From contig JASLFY010000346.1 of the NCBI GenBank assembly GCA_030150425.1, forward strand, positions 1 to 7,838: a DNA stretch of 7,838 nucleotides. The letters run 5' to 3'. The notes below the pieces were generated by a model. The model made no database searches. It saw only the letters and a program-made list of their open reading frames with translations, and was not told the origin of the DNA. Positions 1 through 6,465 of this stretch are shown piece by piece (position 1 is the stretch's first letter; each line of letters begins with the position of its first letter). The translations under genes and the position numbers were made by a program. The stretch is from Yimella sp. Its GTDB lineage: Bacteria > Actinomycetota > Actinomycetes > Actinomycetales > Dermatophilaceae.

Positions 1-134
1 ACCCTCTTCACGGCCAACGGCCGACCGCCACCCAGGCGTACGAGGTGCGCCCGACCGGGACGCGGGCGCGCGCCGTACACGACCAGCAGGCGGTCCCCGT
101 CGCGGTAGGTGGGCAGCACGGACCGGCCTCGCAC
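1..134 (-). CDS. S26-family serine protease, nickel-SOD maturation type (SodX-like), 5' part only
   Basis: This gene is cut by the left edge; only about 44 codons are visible. The translation contains GRSVLPTYRDGDRLLV, which matches the S26 signal-peptidase signature (G-x-S-M-x-P-T followed by G-D-x-L-L-V) with the presumed nucleophile Ser, and RPLAVKRV, whose Lys fits the general base of the Ser-Lys dyad. The usual Met after the Ser is Val here. The short spacing between the two motifs is typical of the small actinobacterial proteases that trim the N-terminal extension of nickel superoxide dismutase. An ordinary type I signal peptidase is the alternative, but no N-terminal membrane anchor is visible. 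The only standard start in frame is GTG at 134, because the frame is closed by the ATPase stop at 174-176. Homology-like residues (VRIGLAVV) extend upstream of this GTG, so the true N-terminus is uncertain. It lies 39 bases downstream of the ATPase gene on the same strand. The family call is fairly firm; the nickel-SOD role is inference. Confidence 0.7.
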   Translation of the reverse strand, partial: MRGRSVLPTYRDGDRLLVVYGARPRPGRAHLVRLGGGRPLAVKR

Positions 135-173
135 GACGGCGAGGCCGATCCGGACCTGCTGGGGATCGATCGA

Positions 174-1010
174 TCAGTCCTGGGCGCGGTTCGGCGCGTC
201 GTCGGATGGTGCGGCCGATTCGAGCAGCTCGGCCAGGATGCGCCGCAGGAACGACTTCGTACGGTCGTGCTGCGGGCGGGCGATGACCTCGCGCGGCGGA
301 CCCTGCTCGACCACGACGCCACCGTCCATGAAGACGACGCGGTCGGCGACATCACGCGCGAACGCGATCTCGTGGGTGACCACGATCATCGTCATGCCGC
401 CCTCGGCGAGTTCGCGCATGACTTCGAGCACCTCACCGACCAGTTCCGGGTCGAGGGCCGAGGTCGGCTCGTCGAACAGCATCAGCTTGGGTTCCATCGC
501 CAGCGCACGCGCGATGGCGACACGCTGCTGCTGGCCGCCGGACAGTTGCGCCGGGTAGTGGTCGCAGCGTTCGCCGAGACCGACCCGCTCCAACAACGCC
601 AGGCCCTGCTCACGGGCCGCCGACTTCGAGATCCCGCGGACGTGGACCGGCGCCTCCATGACGTTCTCCAGCGCCGTCTTGTGCGGGAACAGGTTGAACC
701 GCTGGAAGACCATGCCGATCTCGCGGCGCTGCTCGGCGATCTTCTTGTCGTGCAACCGGTGCAGGGTGCCGCCCCGGTCGTCGTATCCCATGAGGTCGCC
801 GTCGACCCAGATCCGCCCACCGTTGATCGTCTCGAGCTGGTTGATGCAGCGCAGGAACGTCGTCTTTCCCGAACCGGACGGGCCGAGCAGACAGACGACC
901 TCACCGGCCGCGACGTCGAGGTCGATCCCCTTGAGCACCTCGTTTCCGTGGAAGCTCTTGGTGACGTTGAGGGCCTGGACCAGCGGTCGCGTGGTGGTGG
1001 AGTCGGTCAT
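174..1010 (-). CDS. Polar amino-acid ABC transporter ATP-binding protein (GlnQ/HisP family)
   Basis: This 278-residue cytoplasmic ATPase powers the importer encoded with it. Visible motifs in order are Walker A GPSGSGKT (43-50), Q-loop Gln103 in MVFQ, signature LSGGQ (156-160), Walker B LMLFDE (176-181), D-loop SALD (184-187) and H-loop His213. The segment FNLFPHKTALENVMEAP (105-121) and the overall length are typical of the GlnQ/HisP group (the usual size is about 240-260 residues). The C-terminus carries roughly 20 extra polar residues. The ATG at 1010 is supported by an AAAGGGGA Shine-Dalgarno (complement of 1017-1024), 6 bases upstream, lying inside the end of the permease gene. Only one base separates the permease TGA from this ATG, which implies coupled translation. 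The exact substrate (glutamate, glutamine, cystine or another) cannot be read from the ATPase. Confidence 0.95.
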   Translation of the reverse strand: MTDSTTTRPLVQALNVTKSFHGNEVLKGIDLDVAAGEVVCLLGPSGSGKTTFLRCINQLETINGGRIWVDGDLMGYDDRGGTLHRLHDKKIAEQRREIGMVFQRFNLFPHKTALENVMEAPVHVRGISKSAAREQGLALLERVGLGERCDHYPAQLSGGQQQRVAIARALAMEPKLMLFDEPTSALDPELVGEVLEVMRELAEGGMTMIVVTHEIAFARDVADRVVFMDGGVVVEQGPPREVIARPQHDRTKSFLRRILAELLESAAPSDDAPNRAQD

Positions 1011-1011
1011 C

Positions 1012-1944
1012 TCAGGTCCCCTTTCCGAGCATGGTGAGCTTGCGCTTGGAGTTGCCCTGGGTGCCGAAGCCGCGGCCGAAGTGACGCTCCAGGAAGTACT
1101 GGCCGATCATCAGCACGGTGCAGATCACGAGGTACCAGATGAAGCCCGCAACGTAGGCGCCCATGACCCGGCCGGTGTTGTTGCTGACCTGGGTGATCTG
1201 GAACCACATCTCCATCGAGATCGGCACCGCGGACAGCAGCGAGGTGTCCTTGACCATCGCGATGGTCTCGTTGCCGGTCGGGGGCACGATCACGCGCATC
1301 GCCTGCGGCAGGATGATGCGGCGCATCGTCTTGCCGGGTGGCATGCCGAGTGCCTGCGCGGCCTCGGACTGGCCGCTGTCGACCGACAGGATTCCAGCCC
1401 GGGCGATCTCGGCCATGTACGCCGCCTCGGACAGACCGAGGCCGAGGATGCCGACCATGATCCCGTTGGAGAGCGCGTTGACGTTGATCGAACCGATCAT
1501 CAGCGCGTTGTCGACGCCGAACACCTGCTGGGCGAACGGGATGCCGACGTCGAGCTTCGGGTAGAGGTAGCCGACGCCGGTGCCGAGGATGACCAGCAGC
1601 ACCAGGCGGGGAATCGCCCGGAAGACCCAGGTGTAGACGAAGGCGACGCCGCGTAGCACCGGGTTGTCGGACAGGCGCATGACGGCCAGCAGGATTCCGC
1701 CGACGACGCCGATGACCATCGCGCCGGCGGTGCCGATCAGGGTGCCCTTGACCATGCCCTGCAGCACGGGCGAGAAGTTCATCACCGTCGGCACGAAGGA
1801 GAGGTCCCAGCGGTCGTTGGTCAGCAGCGAGCTGACGAACATCGCGACGAGGACGGCGATCGCGGCGACCGCGACCCATCGCCACGGGTGAGGCACCGGC
1901 CGGGCGTTGATCTCGCCCGGCCGGTCGGTGGTGTCGGCAGTCAT
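1012..1944 (-). CDS. Polar amino-acid ABC transporter permease (HisMQ/GlnP family)
   Basis: This 310-residue inner-membrane subunit forms the translocation pathway, probably as a homodimer because no second permease gene is present. Hydrophobic segments lie at about 22-42, 62-90, 97-122, 155-180 and 260-285. The ATPase-docking EAA loop is clear, from EAAQALGMPPGKTMRRIILP (194-213) through Asn225. It is longer than classical HisM/GlnP proteins (about 220-250 residues). The excess is an N-terminal hydrophilic tail with an extra membrane segment and an insertion at about 121-155 (GYLYPKLDVGIPF), a form I know from other actinobacterial and proteobacterial amino-acid permeases. The ATG at 1944 overlaps the binding-protein stop by one base (TGATG), which fixes the start well and suggests translational coupling. 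The Shine-Dalgarno is weak. Confidence 0.93.
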   Translation of the reverse strand: MTADTTDRPGEINARPVPHPWRWVAVAAIAVLVAMFVSSLLTNDRWDLSFVPTVMNFSPVLQGMVKGTLIGTAGAMVIGVVGGILLAVMRLSDNPVLRGVAFVYTWVFRAIPRLVLLVILGTGVGYLYPKLDVGIPFAQQVFGVDNALMIGSINVNALSNGIMVGILGLGLSEAAYMAEIARAGILSVDSGQSEAAQALGMPPGKTMRRIILPQAMRVIVPPTGNETIAMVKDTSLLSAVPISMEMWFQITQVSNNTGRVMGAYVAGFIWYLVICTVLMIGQYFLERHFGRGFGTQGNSKRKLTMLGKGT

Positions 1945-2855
1945 CAGACGCTCGGGTTGACCTGGAAGTCGTTGATCGCTCCGCCGTCGACCTTCCACTT
2001 CTTCAGGATCGAGTCGTACGTGCCGTCGGCCTTGATCGCCTTCAGCGCACCGGCCAGCGCCTCCGCGAACGCGGTCTGGTCCTTCTTGACGACCAGGCCG
2101 TACGGGGCGGTGTCGTAGTTCTCGCCGAGAGCCTCGAGCTTGCCGCCGCTCTTGTTGACGGCGTCGATCGACACGGGCAGGTCGGCGACCATCGCGTCGG
2201 CCTTGCCGCTGGACAGGTCGAGGGTGGCCTTGCTCTGGTCCTGCTCGATCAGCAGGTTGATCGCCTTCTTGCCGGCGGTGGTGCACTTCTTGCTGCGGGC
2301 CTGCATGTCGGTGACCTGCACGGTGCCCTTCTGGACGGCGACGGTCAGACCGCAGGCGCTGTCGATGGCGACCTTCTTCGGGTTGCCCTTCGGCACGACC
2401 CACTGGCTGCCGGCCTTGAAGTAGCTGATCATCGTGACCGACTTCATCCGGTCGGCGTTGATGGTGAACGACGAGACGCTCATGTCGTACTTGCCTGAGC
2501 CGACGCCCAGGATCAGCGAATCGAAGCCGCCGTTGACGTACTTGCCCTTGAGACCGAGCTTGGACAGCACCGCGTTCAGCATGTCGACGTCCATGCCGAT
2601 GACGGTCTTGCCGTCGGTGTCGAAGTACTCGTTGGGCGGGTACGACGCGTCGGTGCCGATCGTGAGGGTGCCCTTCGCCTTGATCGCGGCGGGGACCTTG
2701 TCGGCCAGCGAGGTGTCCTTCGTCGCGCTCTTGACCGACTCGGTCGCCGAGTCGGAGGCACCACCGAGGCTGTCGGAACCGCACGCGGTCAGGCCGAAGG
2801 TCAGCGCGATGGCGCCGGCCAGCGCGATGCGCGGGCGCAGGAGGGTGGACGGCAT
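1944..2855 (-). CDS. Amino-acid ABC transporter substrate-binding lipoprotein (family 3)
   Basis: This 303-residue extracellular binding protein captures the substrate for the adjacent permease and ATPase. It has a lipoprotein signal peptide: basic n-region (RPR), hydrophobic core and lipobox LTAC with the lipidated Cys at 25, followed by a Ser/Asp/Thr-rich linker. The mature part has the SBP_bac_3 layout: TIGTDASYPPNEYF (65-78), IGMDVDMLNAV (86-96), FDSLILGVGSGKYDM (111-125) and SSFTINADRMKSV (128-140). Arg136 is the probable contact for the substrate alpha-carboxylate. Two Cys (168 and 191) sit where many family members have a disulfide. The ATG at 2855 is chosen over an in-frame ATG at 2912 because it starts the signal peptide directly and has an AAGGAG Shine-Dalgarno 6 bases upstream. 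Ligand identity is not resolved. Confidence 0.95.
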   Translation of the reverse strand: MPSTLLRPRIALAGAIALTFGLTACGSDSLGGASDSATESVKSATKDTSLADKVPAAIKAKGTLTIGTDASYPPNEYFDTDGKTVIGMDVDMLNAVLSKLGLKGKYVNGGFDSLILGVGSGKYDMSVSSFTINADRMKSVTMISYFKAGSQWVVPKGNPKKVAIDSACGLTVAVQKGTVQVTDMQARSKKCTTAGKKAINLLIEQDQSKATLDLSSGKADAMVADLPVSIDAVNKSGGKLEALGENYDTAPYGLVVKKDQTAFAEALAGALKAIKADGTYDSILKKWKVDGGAINDFQVNPSV

Positions 2856-2861
2856 GGGGAG

Positions 2862-2867
2862 CTCCTT
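2862..2867 (-). promoter_or_regulatory. Shine-Dalgarno of the substrate-binding protein gene
   Basis: The minus strand reads AAGGAG, 6 bases before the ATG at 2855. It is the strongest ribosome binding site in the window and decides between the two in-frame ATGs (2855 over 2912). Confidence 0.85.
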
Positions 2868-2955
2868 GTGCTGCAACGGGGGCCCGTGGTCCGGGCGCCA
2901 GGGTCGCCACATCCTTGCACCGGCCGCCTGGAAGTCGCCGGAGAACCACGCAAGT

Positions 2956-2971
2956 GTGACCCGGACGTGAC
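2956..2971. repeat. Pair of GTGAC direct repeats, 11-base period
   Basis: GTGAC occurs at 2956-2960 and again at 2967-2971, one helical turn apart, about 100 bases upstream of the binding-protein start. The arrangement could be a regulator site, but a 5-base repeat in GC-rich DNA can easily arise by chance. Confidence 0.2.
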
Positions 2972-2981
2972 GCGGCCGCGG

Positions 2982-3602
2982 TCAGCCACCCACGTTGCCG
3001 CGCAGGCTCTCGCGGAAAGCGAGACAGTCGGCGTACGTCGGCAGCAGGCCCGCGTCGCGCGCCTGCGCGAGGGTCGGGGCTGCGGCGTCCTTCGGCGACA
3101 GGACCGGCGACTCCACGGGCAGGTCCAGCCCGATCGCCGGGTCGAGCGGGTGGACGCCGTGTTCCCGATCGGGCGTGTAGACGGCCGAGCAGAGGTAGAC
3201 CGCGGTCGTGCCACCCTCCAGCGCGCAGAACGCGTGGCCGAGTCCCTCGGACAGGTAGACCGCGCGGCGGTCCCTGCCGTCCAGCAGCACGCCGTCCCAC
3301 TGCCCGAAGGTCGGCGAACCGACCCGCAGGTCGACGACGTAGTCGATCAGCGATCCCGAAGCCGCGGTGATGTACTTCGCCTGCGACGGAGGGACGTCGG
3401 CGAAGTGGATCCCGCGTACGGTCCCGGCCGACGACACCGAGACGTTCGTCTGAACGACCTGCATCCGGTGGCCGATGGCGTCGGCGAGGTGGTCGGCGCG
3501 GAAGCCCTCCAGGAAGACCCCGCGGTCGTCCGGGAACTGGCGGGGCGTGACGACCCAGGCGCCCTCGATGGCCAGCGGTTCGATGTTCACGACATCACCC
3601 AT
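2982..3602 (-). CDS. rmlC: dTDP-4-dehydrorhamnose 3,5-epimerase
   Basis: This cytosolic cupin-fold enzyme (206 residues as called) epimerises dTDP-4-keto-6-deoxyglucose at C3 and C5 to dTDP-4-keto-L-rhamnose, the third step of the dTDP-rhamnose pathway. Family motifs are visible: SVSSAGTVRGIHFADVPP (55-72) with the catalytic His66, SQAKYIT with Lys76, YLSEGLGHAFCAL (116-128) with His123, and YLCSAVYTPDREHG (136-149). The usual order in the third motif is GLAHGF, and here it is GLGHAF, with the His still aligned. The stretch GLLPTY near the end is typical of actinobacterial RmlC. The ATG at 3602 overlaps the rmlA end by 16 bases. A GTG at 3590 that overlaps the rmlA stop as GTGA is an equally reasonable start and would remove four residues. 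The function is firm; the start is uncertain. Confidence 0.95.
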   Translation of the reverse strand: MGDVVNIEPLAIEGAWVVTPRQFPDDRGVFLEGFRADHLADAIGHRMQVVQTNVSVSSAGTVRGIHFADVPPSQAKYITAASGSLIDYVVDLRVGSPTFGQWDGVLLDGRDRRAVYLSEGLGHAFCALEGGTTAVYLCSAVYTPDREHGVHPLDPAIGLDLPVESPVLSPKDAAAPTLAQARDAGLLPTYADCLAFRESLRGNVGG

Positions 3603-4471
3603 CCGCGCCGGGCCTCGAGCAGTTCGTGCAGGTACCTGCCGTACCCGCTCTTGAGGAGTTCGTCACCGAGTTCACGCAGCCGTGCGTCGTCGATCCATCC
3701 GGCCCGCCACGCGATCTCCTCGACGCAACCGATCTTGAGTGCCTGCTGCTGTTCGACGACGTGGACGAAGTGCGTCGCCGCCATCAGTCCGTCGAAAGTT
3801 CCGGTGTCGAACCAGGCCGTGCCGCGCGGCAGCATCGTGACGGTCAGTTCGCCGGTGCGCAGGTAGGCGTCGTTGACGGCGGTGATCTCCAGTTCGCCGC
3901 GCGCGCTGGGCCGAAGACCCCTCGCGATCCCGATGACCCGGTTGTCGTAGAAGTAGAGGCCGGGCACCGCGAAGTTGGACTTCGGTCGCTCCGGCTTCTC
4001 CTCGATCGAGATCGCCCGCATCGCGTCGTCGAACTCCACGACGCCGTACGACTGCGGGTTGGGGACGTGCAGCGCGAAGATGTGGCCGCCGCGTACGTCG
4101 GTGTTCCCCCGCAGGCCGGTGCCGAGGCCGGCGCCGTGGAAGATGTTGTCGCCCAGGACCAGCGCGACGGAGTCGTCGCCGATGAAGTCCGCGCCGATCA
4201 GGAACGCCTGCGCGAGGCCGTCGGGGGAGGGCTGGACCGCGTACGACAGGCGGATGCCCCACTGGCCGCCGTCGCCGAGCAGGCGCTGGAACTGGTCCGC
4301 GTCGCCGGGGGTCGTGATGACCAGGATGTCGTCGATGCCGGCCATCATCAGGGTCGACAGCGGGTAGTAGATCATCGGCTTGTCGTAGACCGGCATCAGC
4401 TGCTTGCTGATGGCGCGGGTGATGGGGTGCAGCCGGGTGCCGGATCCACCGGCCAGGATGATTCCCTTCAT
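3587..4471 (-). CDS. rmlA: Glucose-1-phosphate thymidylyltransferase (dTDP-glucose pyrophosphorylase)
   Basis: This enzyme joins dTTP and glucose-1-phosphate to form dTDP-glucose and pyrophosphate, the first step of the dTDP-rhamnose pathway. Its 294 residues fit the short RmlA form (about 290). Motifs are the nucleotide-binding loop LAGGSGTRLHPIT (6-18), KQLMPVYDKPMIYYPL (23-38), PDGLAQAF (83-90), LGDNIFHG (106-113) with the metal-ligand Asp108, EEKPERPKSNFAVPGLYFYDN (157-177), and GTAWFDTGTFD (217-227), where Asp222 is the expected second metal ligand. The ATG at 4471 starts exactly at the conserved MKGIILAGG. The reading frame stays open for hundreds of bases upstream, but only as the antisense of rmlB. 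It is the first gene of the minus-strand pair with rmlC and diverges from rmlB. Confidence 0.97.
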   Translation of the reverse strand: MKGIILAGGSGTRLHPITRAISKQLMPVYDKPMIYYPLSTLMMAGIDDILVITTPGDADQFQRLLGDGGQWGIRLSYAVQPSPDGLAQAFLIGADFIGDDSVALVLGDNIFHGAGLGTGLRGNTDVRGGHIFALHVPNPQSYGVVEFDDAMRAISIEEKPERPKSNFAVPGLYFYDNRVIGIARGLRPSARGELEITAVNDAYLRTGELTVTMLPRGTAWFDTGTFDGLMAATHFVHVVEQQQALKIGCVEEIAWRAGWIDDARLRELGDELLKSGYGRYLHELLEARRGWVMS

Positions 4472-4479
4472 GGGGCCGA

Positions 4480-4485
4480 ATCCTA
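4480..4485 (-). promoter_or_regulatory. Candidate -10 element for rmlA (TAGGAT)
   Basis: The minus strand reads TAGGAT (TANNNT pattern), ending 8 bases before the rmlA ATG. That distance would place the transcript start at or within about two bases of the start codon, giving a leaderless or near-leaderless mRNA, a common arrangement in actinobacteria. The same bases contain AGGA, which could instead act as a weak Shine-Dalgarno 9 bases before the ATG. The sequence alone cannot separate the two readings. Confidence 0.35.
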
Positions 4486-4495
4486 GGGCGGCCAG

Positions 4496-4501
4496 TATGC
4501 T
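4496..4501 (+). promoter_or_regulatory. Candidate -10 element for rmlB (TATGCT)
   Basis: TATGCT matches TANNNT and would start transcription near 4508, leaving a leader of about 70 bases before the rmlB ATG. There is no recognisable -35 about 17 bases upstream, so this is a weak call. Confidence 0.25.
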
Positions 4502-4561
4502 CGGCAGAGTCGGAACGGGGGCGGTCGGCCGTGGGCTGTCCGGATGCGACCAAGAGCAGCA

Positions 4562-4570
4562 GAGGGGGAG
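4562..4570 (+). promoter_or_regulatory. Shine-Dalgarno of rmlB
   Basis: The purine run GAGGGGGAG lies 6 bases before the ATG at 4577. It supports that start over the in-frame ATG at 4544, which would add 11 residues before the Rossmann strand. Confidence 0.75.
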
Positions 4571-4576
4571 AGCCGG

Positions 4577-5593
4577 ATGCAGGTGCTGGTCACCGGCGGT
4601 GCCGGGTTCATCGGCAGCAACTTCGTCCACTTCACCCGGCGCACCCGCCCCGAGGTCCGGATCACCGTGCTCGACGCGCTGACGTACGCCGGTAACACCT
4701 CCTCGCTCGACGGGGTCCTCGACGACATCGAGTTCGTCGCCGGTGACGTGGCCGACCGGGGTCTGGTCGACGACCTGGTCTCCCGCGCCGACGCGGTGGT
4801 GCACTTCGCCGCCGAGTCGCACAACGACAATTCGCTCGTCGACCCGCGTCCGTTCCTGGACACCAACGTGATCGGCACCTTCACGTTGCTCGAAGCGGTG
4901 CGCAACCACGGTGTGCGGTACCACCACATCTCGACCGACGAGGTCTACGGCGACCTCGAACTGGACGACCCGCAGCGGTTCACCGAGGCCACGCCGTACA
5001 ACCCGAGCAGTCCCTACTCCGCCACCAAGGGCGCCTCCGACCTGCTGGTGCGGGCGTGGGTCCGCTCGTTCGGCGTGCAGGCGACGATCTCCAACTGCTC
5101 CAACAACTTCGGCCCCCGCCAACACGTCGAGAAGTTCATCCCGCGGCAGATCACCAACATCATCGACGGCGTACGACCCAAGCTGTACGGCGACGGGCTG
5201 AACGTGCGCGACTGGATCCACGTCGACGACCACAACAGCGCCGTCTGGGCGATCCTCGACCGCGGCCGGATCGGCGCCACCTACCTGATCGGCGCCGACG
5301 GTGAACAGAGCAACCGCGACGTCATCCAGGACCTGCTGGAGATCATGGGGCAGCCGCGCGACGCGTACGACCACGTCACCGACCGTGCCGGTCATGACCG
5401 TCGCTACGCGATCGACTCGAGCCTGCTGCGCCGCGAACTGGGCTGGCAGCCGCAGTACAGCAACTTCCGATCCGGCCTGGTGGCCACCGTCGACTGGTAC
5501 CGCGCCAACGAGGCGTGGTGGCGGCCGATGAAGGCCGCGGTCGAGCAGCAGTACGCCCGCACCCAACAGGTGATCGACGGGGCCCGGGCATGA
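4577..5593 (+). CDS. rmlB: dTDP-glucose 4,6-dehydratase
   Basis: This cytosolic NAD-dependent short-chain dehydrogenase-type enzyme converts dTDP-glucose to dTDP-4-keto-6-deoxyglucose, the second step of the dTDP-rhamnose pathway. Its 338 residues match the family. Visible motifs are the Rossmann loop GGAGFIGSN (7-15), TYAGN (36-40), HFAAESH (76-82), the catalytic ISTDEVYGD (118-126) with the Asp121-Glu122 pair, PYSATKGASD (146-155) with Tyr147 and Lys151, SNCSNNFGPRQHVEKFIPRQ (172-191), LNVRDWIHVDDH (208-219) and AGHDRRYAID (271-280). The segment ESHNDNSL replaces the ESHVDRSI of enterobacterial enzymes; mycobacterial RmlB also departs from that form. The start at 4577 gives the conserved MQVLVTGGAG and has a good Shine-Dalgarno. 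Its stop overlaps the rmlD start (ATGA), so the two are coupled. Confidence 0.97.
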   Translation: MQVLVTGGAGFIGSNFVHFTRRTRPEVRITVLDALTYAGNTSSLDGVLDDIEFVAGDVADRGLVDDLVSRADAVVHFAAESHNDNSLVDPRPFLDTNVIGTFTLLEAVRNHGVRYHHISTDEVYGDLELDDPQRFTEATPYNPSSPYSATKGASDLLVRAWVRSFGVQATISNCSNNFGPRQHVEKFIPRQITNIIDGVRPKLYGDGLNVRDWIHVDDHNSAVWAILDRGRIGATYLIGADGEQSNRDVIQDLLEIMGQPRDAYDHVTDRAGHDRRYAIDSSLLRRELGWQPQYSNFRSGLVATVDWYRANEAWWRPMKAAVEQQYARTQQVIDGARA

Positions 5594-6465
5594 CCACCGG
5601 CTGGGTGGTGTTCGGCGGCACCGGCATGCTCGGCCAGGACCTCTGCGCGCTGCTGCGCGAGCAGGACGTTCCGGTCCGGGCTCTGGGCAGCGCCGAGTGC
5701 GACATCCGTGACCTCGCGGCGGCCCGTGCCGCCGTCGACGGTGCGGCCGTCGTGGTCAACTGCGCGGCCTACACCGCGGTCGACGCGGCCGAGACCCACG
5801 AGGCCGACGCGTTCGACCTGAACGCGGTCGGTGCCCGCAACGTGGCACTCGCCGCGGCCGGAGCCGGGGCGCGCCTGGTCCACGTCTCGACCGACTACGT
5901 CATGGCCGGCGACGACGAGGGCCCGTACGCCGAGGACACTCCGCCGCGCCCGCGGTCCGCGTACGGCCGCAGCAAGGCCGCCGGTGAGTGGGCGGTGGCG
6001 CTCGCGGCTCCCGACGCGTTGATCGTGCGGACCGCCTGGTTGTACGGCGCCGGCGGCCCCAACTTCGTCTCGACGATGCTGCGGCTGGCGCAGGAGCGGG
6101 ACCGGCTGACGGTCGTCGCCGACCAGGCCGGCCAACCGACCTGGACGGTCGACCTGGCCGACCTGATCCTGCGACTGGTGGCGGCCGACGTGCCCGGCGG
6201 CATCCACCACGGCACCAGTTCGGGCGAGACGACCTGGCACGGATTCGCGCAGCAGATCTTCCGGCTGCGCGGGCTCGACCCGCAGCGGGTCGAGCCGGTC
6301 ACCACCGCCGACTACCCGCGGCCGGCGCCGCGCCCGGCCAACAGCGTCCTCGGCCACGACCGGCTGCGTGCCGTCGGTGTCCCTCCGATCCGGCCGTGGG
6401 ACGAGGCGCTCGCCGCGGCGCTGCCGCAACTCACGCAGCCGATGGGGACGGTGCCGTCGTGCTGA
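5590..6465 (+). CDS. rmlD: dTDP-4-dehydrorhamnose reductase
   Basis: This enzyme reduces dTDP-4-keto-L-rhamnose with NAD(P)H to dTDP-L-rhamnose, the last step of the pathway. Its 291 residues fit the family. Motifs are the dinucleotide loop FGGTGMLGQD (8-17), NCAAYTAVDAAE (57-68), the active-site HVSTDYVMAG (98-107), AYGRSKAAGE (124-133) with Tyr125 and Lys129, VRTAWLYG (146-153), ADQAGQPT (177-184) and the substrate-side RPANSVL (248-254). The loop reads GMLG where enterobacterial enzymes have GQLG, which is common in actinobacteria. The ATG at 5590 overlaps the rmlB stop by 4 bases. The 3' end overlaps the next gene by 7 bases, so rmlB, rmlD and the sugar transferase form one tightly packed unit. 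Confidence 0.96.
   Translation: MTTGWVVFGGTGMLGQDLCALLREQDVPVRALGSAECDIRDLAAARAAVDGAAVVVNCAAYTAVDAAETHEADAFDLNAVGARNVALAAAGAGARLVHVSTDYVMAGDDEGPYAEDTPPRPRSAYGRSKAAGEWAVALAAPDALIVRTAWLYGAGGPNFVSTMLRLAQERDRLTVVADQAGQPTWTVDLADLILRLVAADVPGGIHHGTSSGETTWHGFAQQIFRLRGLDPQRVEPVTTADYPRPAPRPANSVLGHDRLRAVGVPPIRPWDEALAAALPQLTQPMGTVPSC

Larger units (their letters stand above)
2856..2981 (-). promoter_or_regulatory. Leader region between rmlC and the amino-acid transporter genes
   Basis: This is a 126-base gap on the minus strand. It should hold the transporter promoter if the operon has its own. I find no TANNNT -10 element on the minus strand, so no promoter can be placed. It contains a GC hairpin (GCCCG at 2882-2886 pairing with CGGGC at 2892-2896, 5-base loop) in the leader, and two GTGAC direct repeats at 2956-2960 and 2967-2971. 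The palindrome CGCGGCCGCG (2971-2980) abuts the rmlC stop but has no loop and no T-tract, so it is not a convincing terminator. Read-through from rmlA/rmlC is possible. Confidence 0.35.
4472..4576. promoter_or_regulatory. Divergent promoter region between rmlA and rmlB
   Basis: This 105-base gap separates the start codons of rmlA (minus) and rmlB (plus), so both transcripts should begin here. Candidate -10 elements exist on each strand within 25 bases of one another, and neither has a convincing TTGACA-like -35 at the right distance. No clear operator palindrome was seen. Confidence 0.65.

Noticed and set aside
45..1037. Long plus-strand open frame (330 codons) opposite the ATPase gene
   Set aside because: It is the antisense shadow of a certain gene in GC-rich DNA. 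Its translation is rich in Arg, Asp, His and Val and has no recognisable motif, whereas the opposite strand has every ABC motif.
2971..2980. Perfect palindrome CGCGGCCGCG after the rmlC stop as a transcription terminator
   Set aside because: It has no loop, no following T-run and a GC-only composition common in this genome; it cannot be called a terminator.
1012..3300. Single 762-codon minus-strand frame covering the permease plus upstream sequence, as a possible fusion protein
   Set aside because: Upstream of 1944 the frame is out of phase with the real binding-protein and rmlC genes and encodes Arg-rich nonsense. The permease start at 1944 is fixed by the TGATG overlap.
2868..3866. Plus-strand open frame of 332 codons opposite rmlC
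   Set aside because: The composition is Arg/Gly/Asp/Val-rich with no domain signal. It spans the rmlC/rmlA junction and the intergenic region in antisense, which is typical of codon-bias shadows.
4472..5566. N-terminal extension of the rmlA frame (about 365 codons) across the spacer and antisense to rmlB
   Set aside because: The RmlA protein begins with the conserved MKGIILAGGSGTR at 4471. The extension reads as low-complexity Val/Gly/Asp/Arg antisense of rmlB and has no homology-like content.
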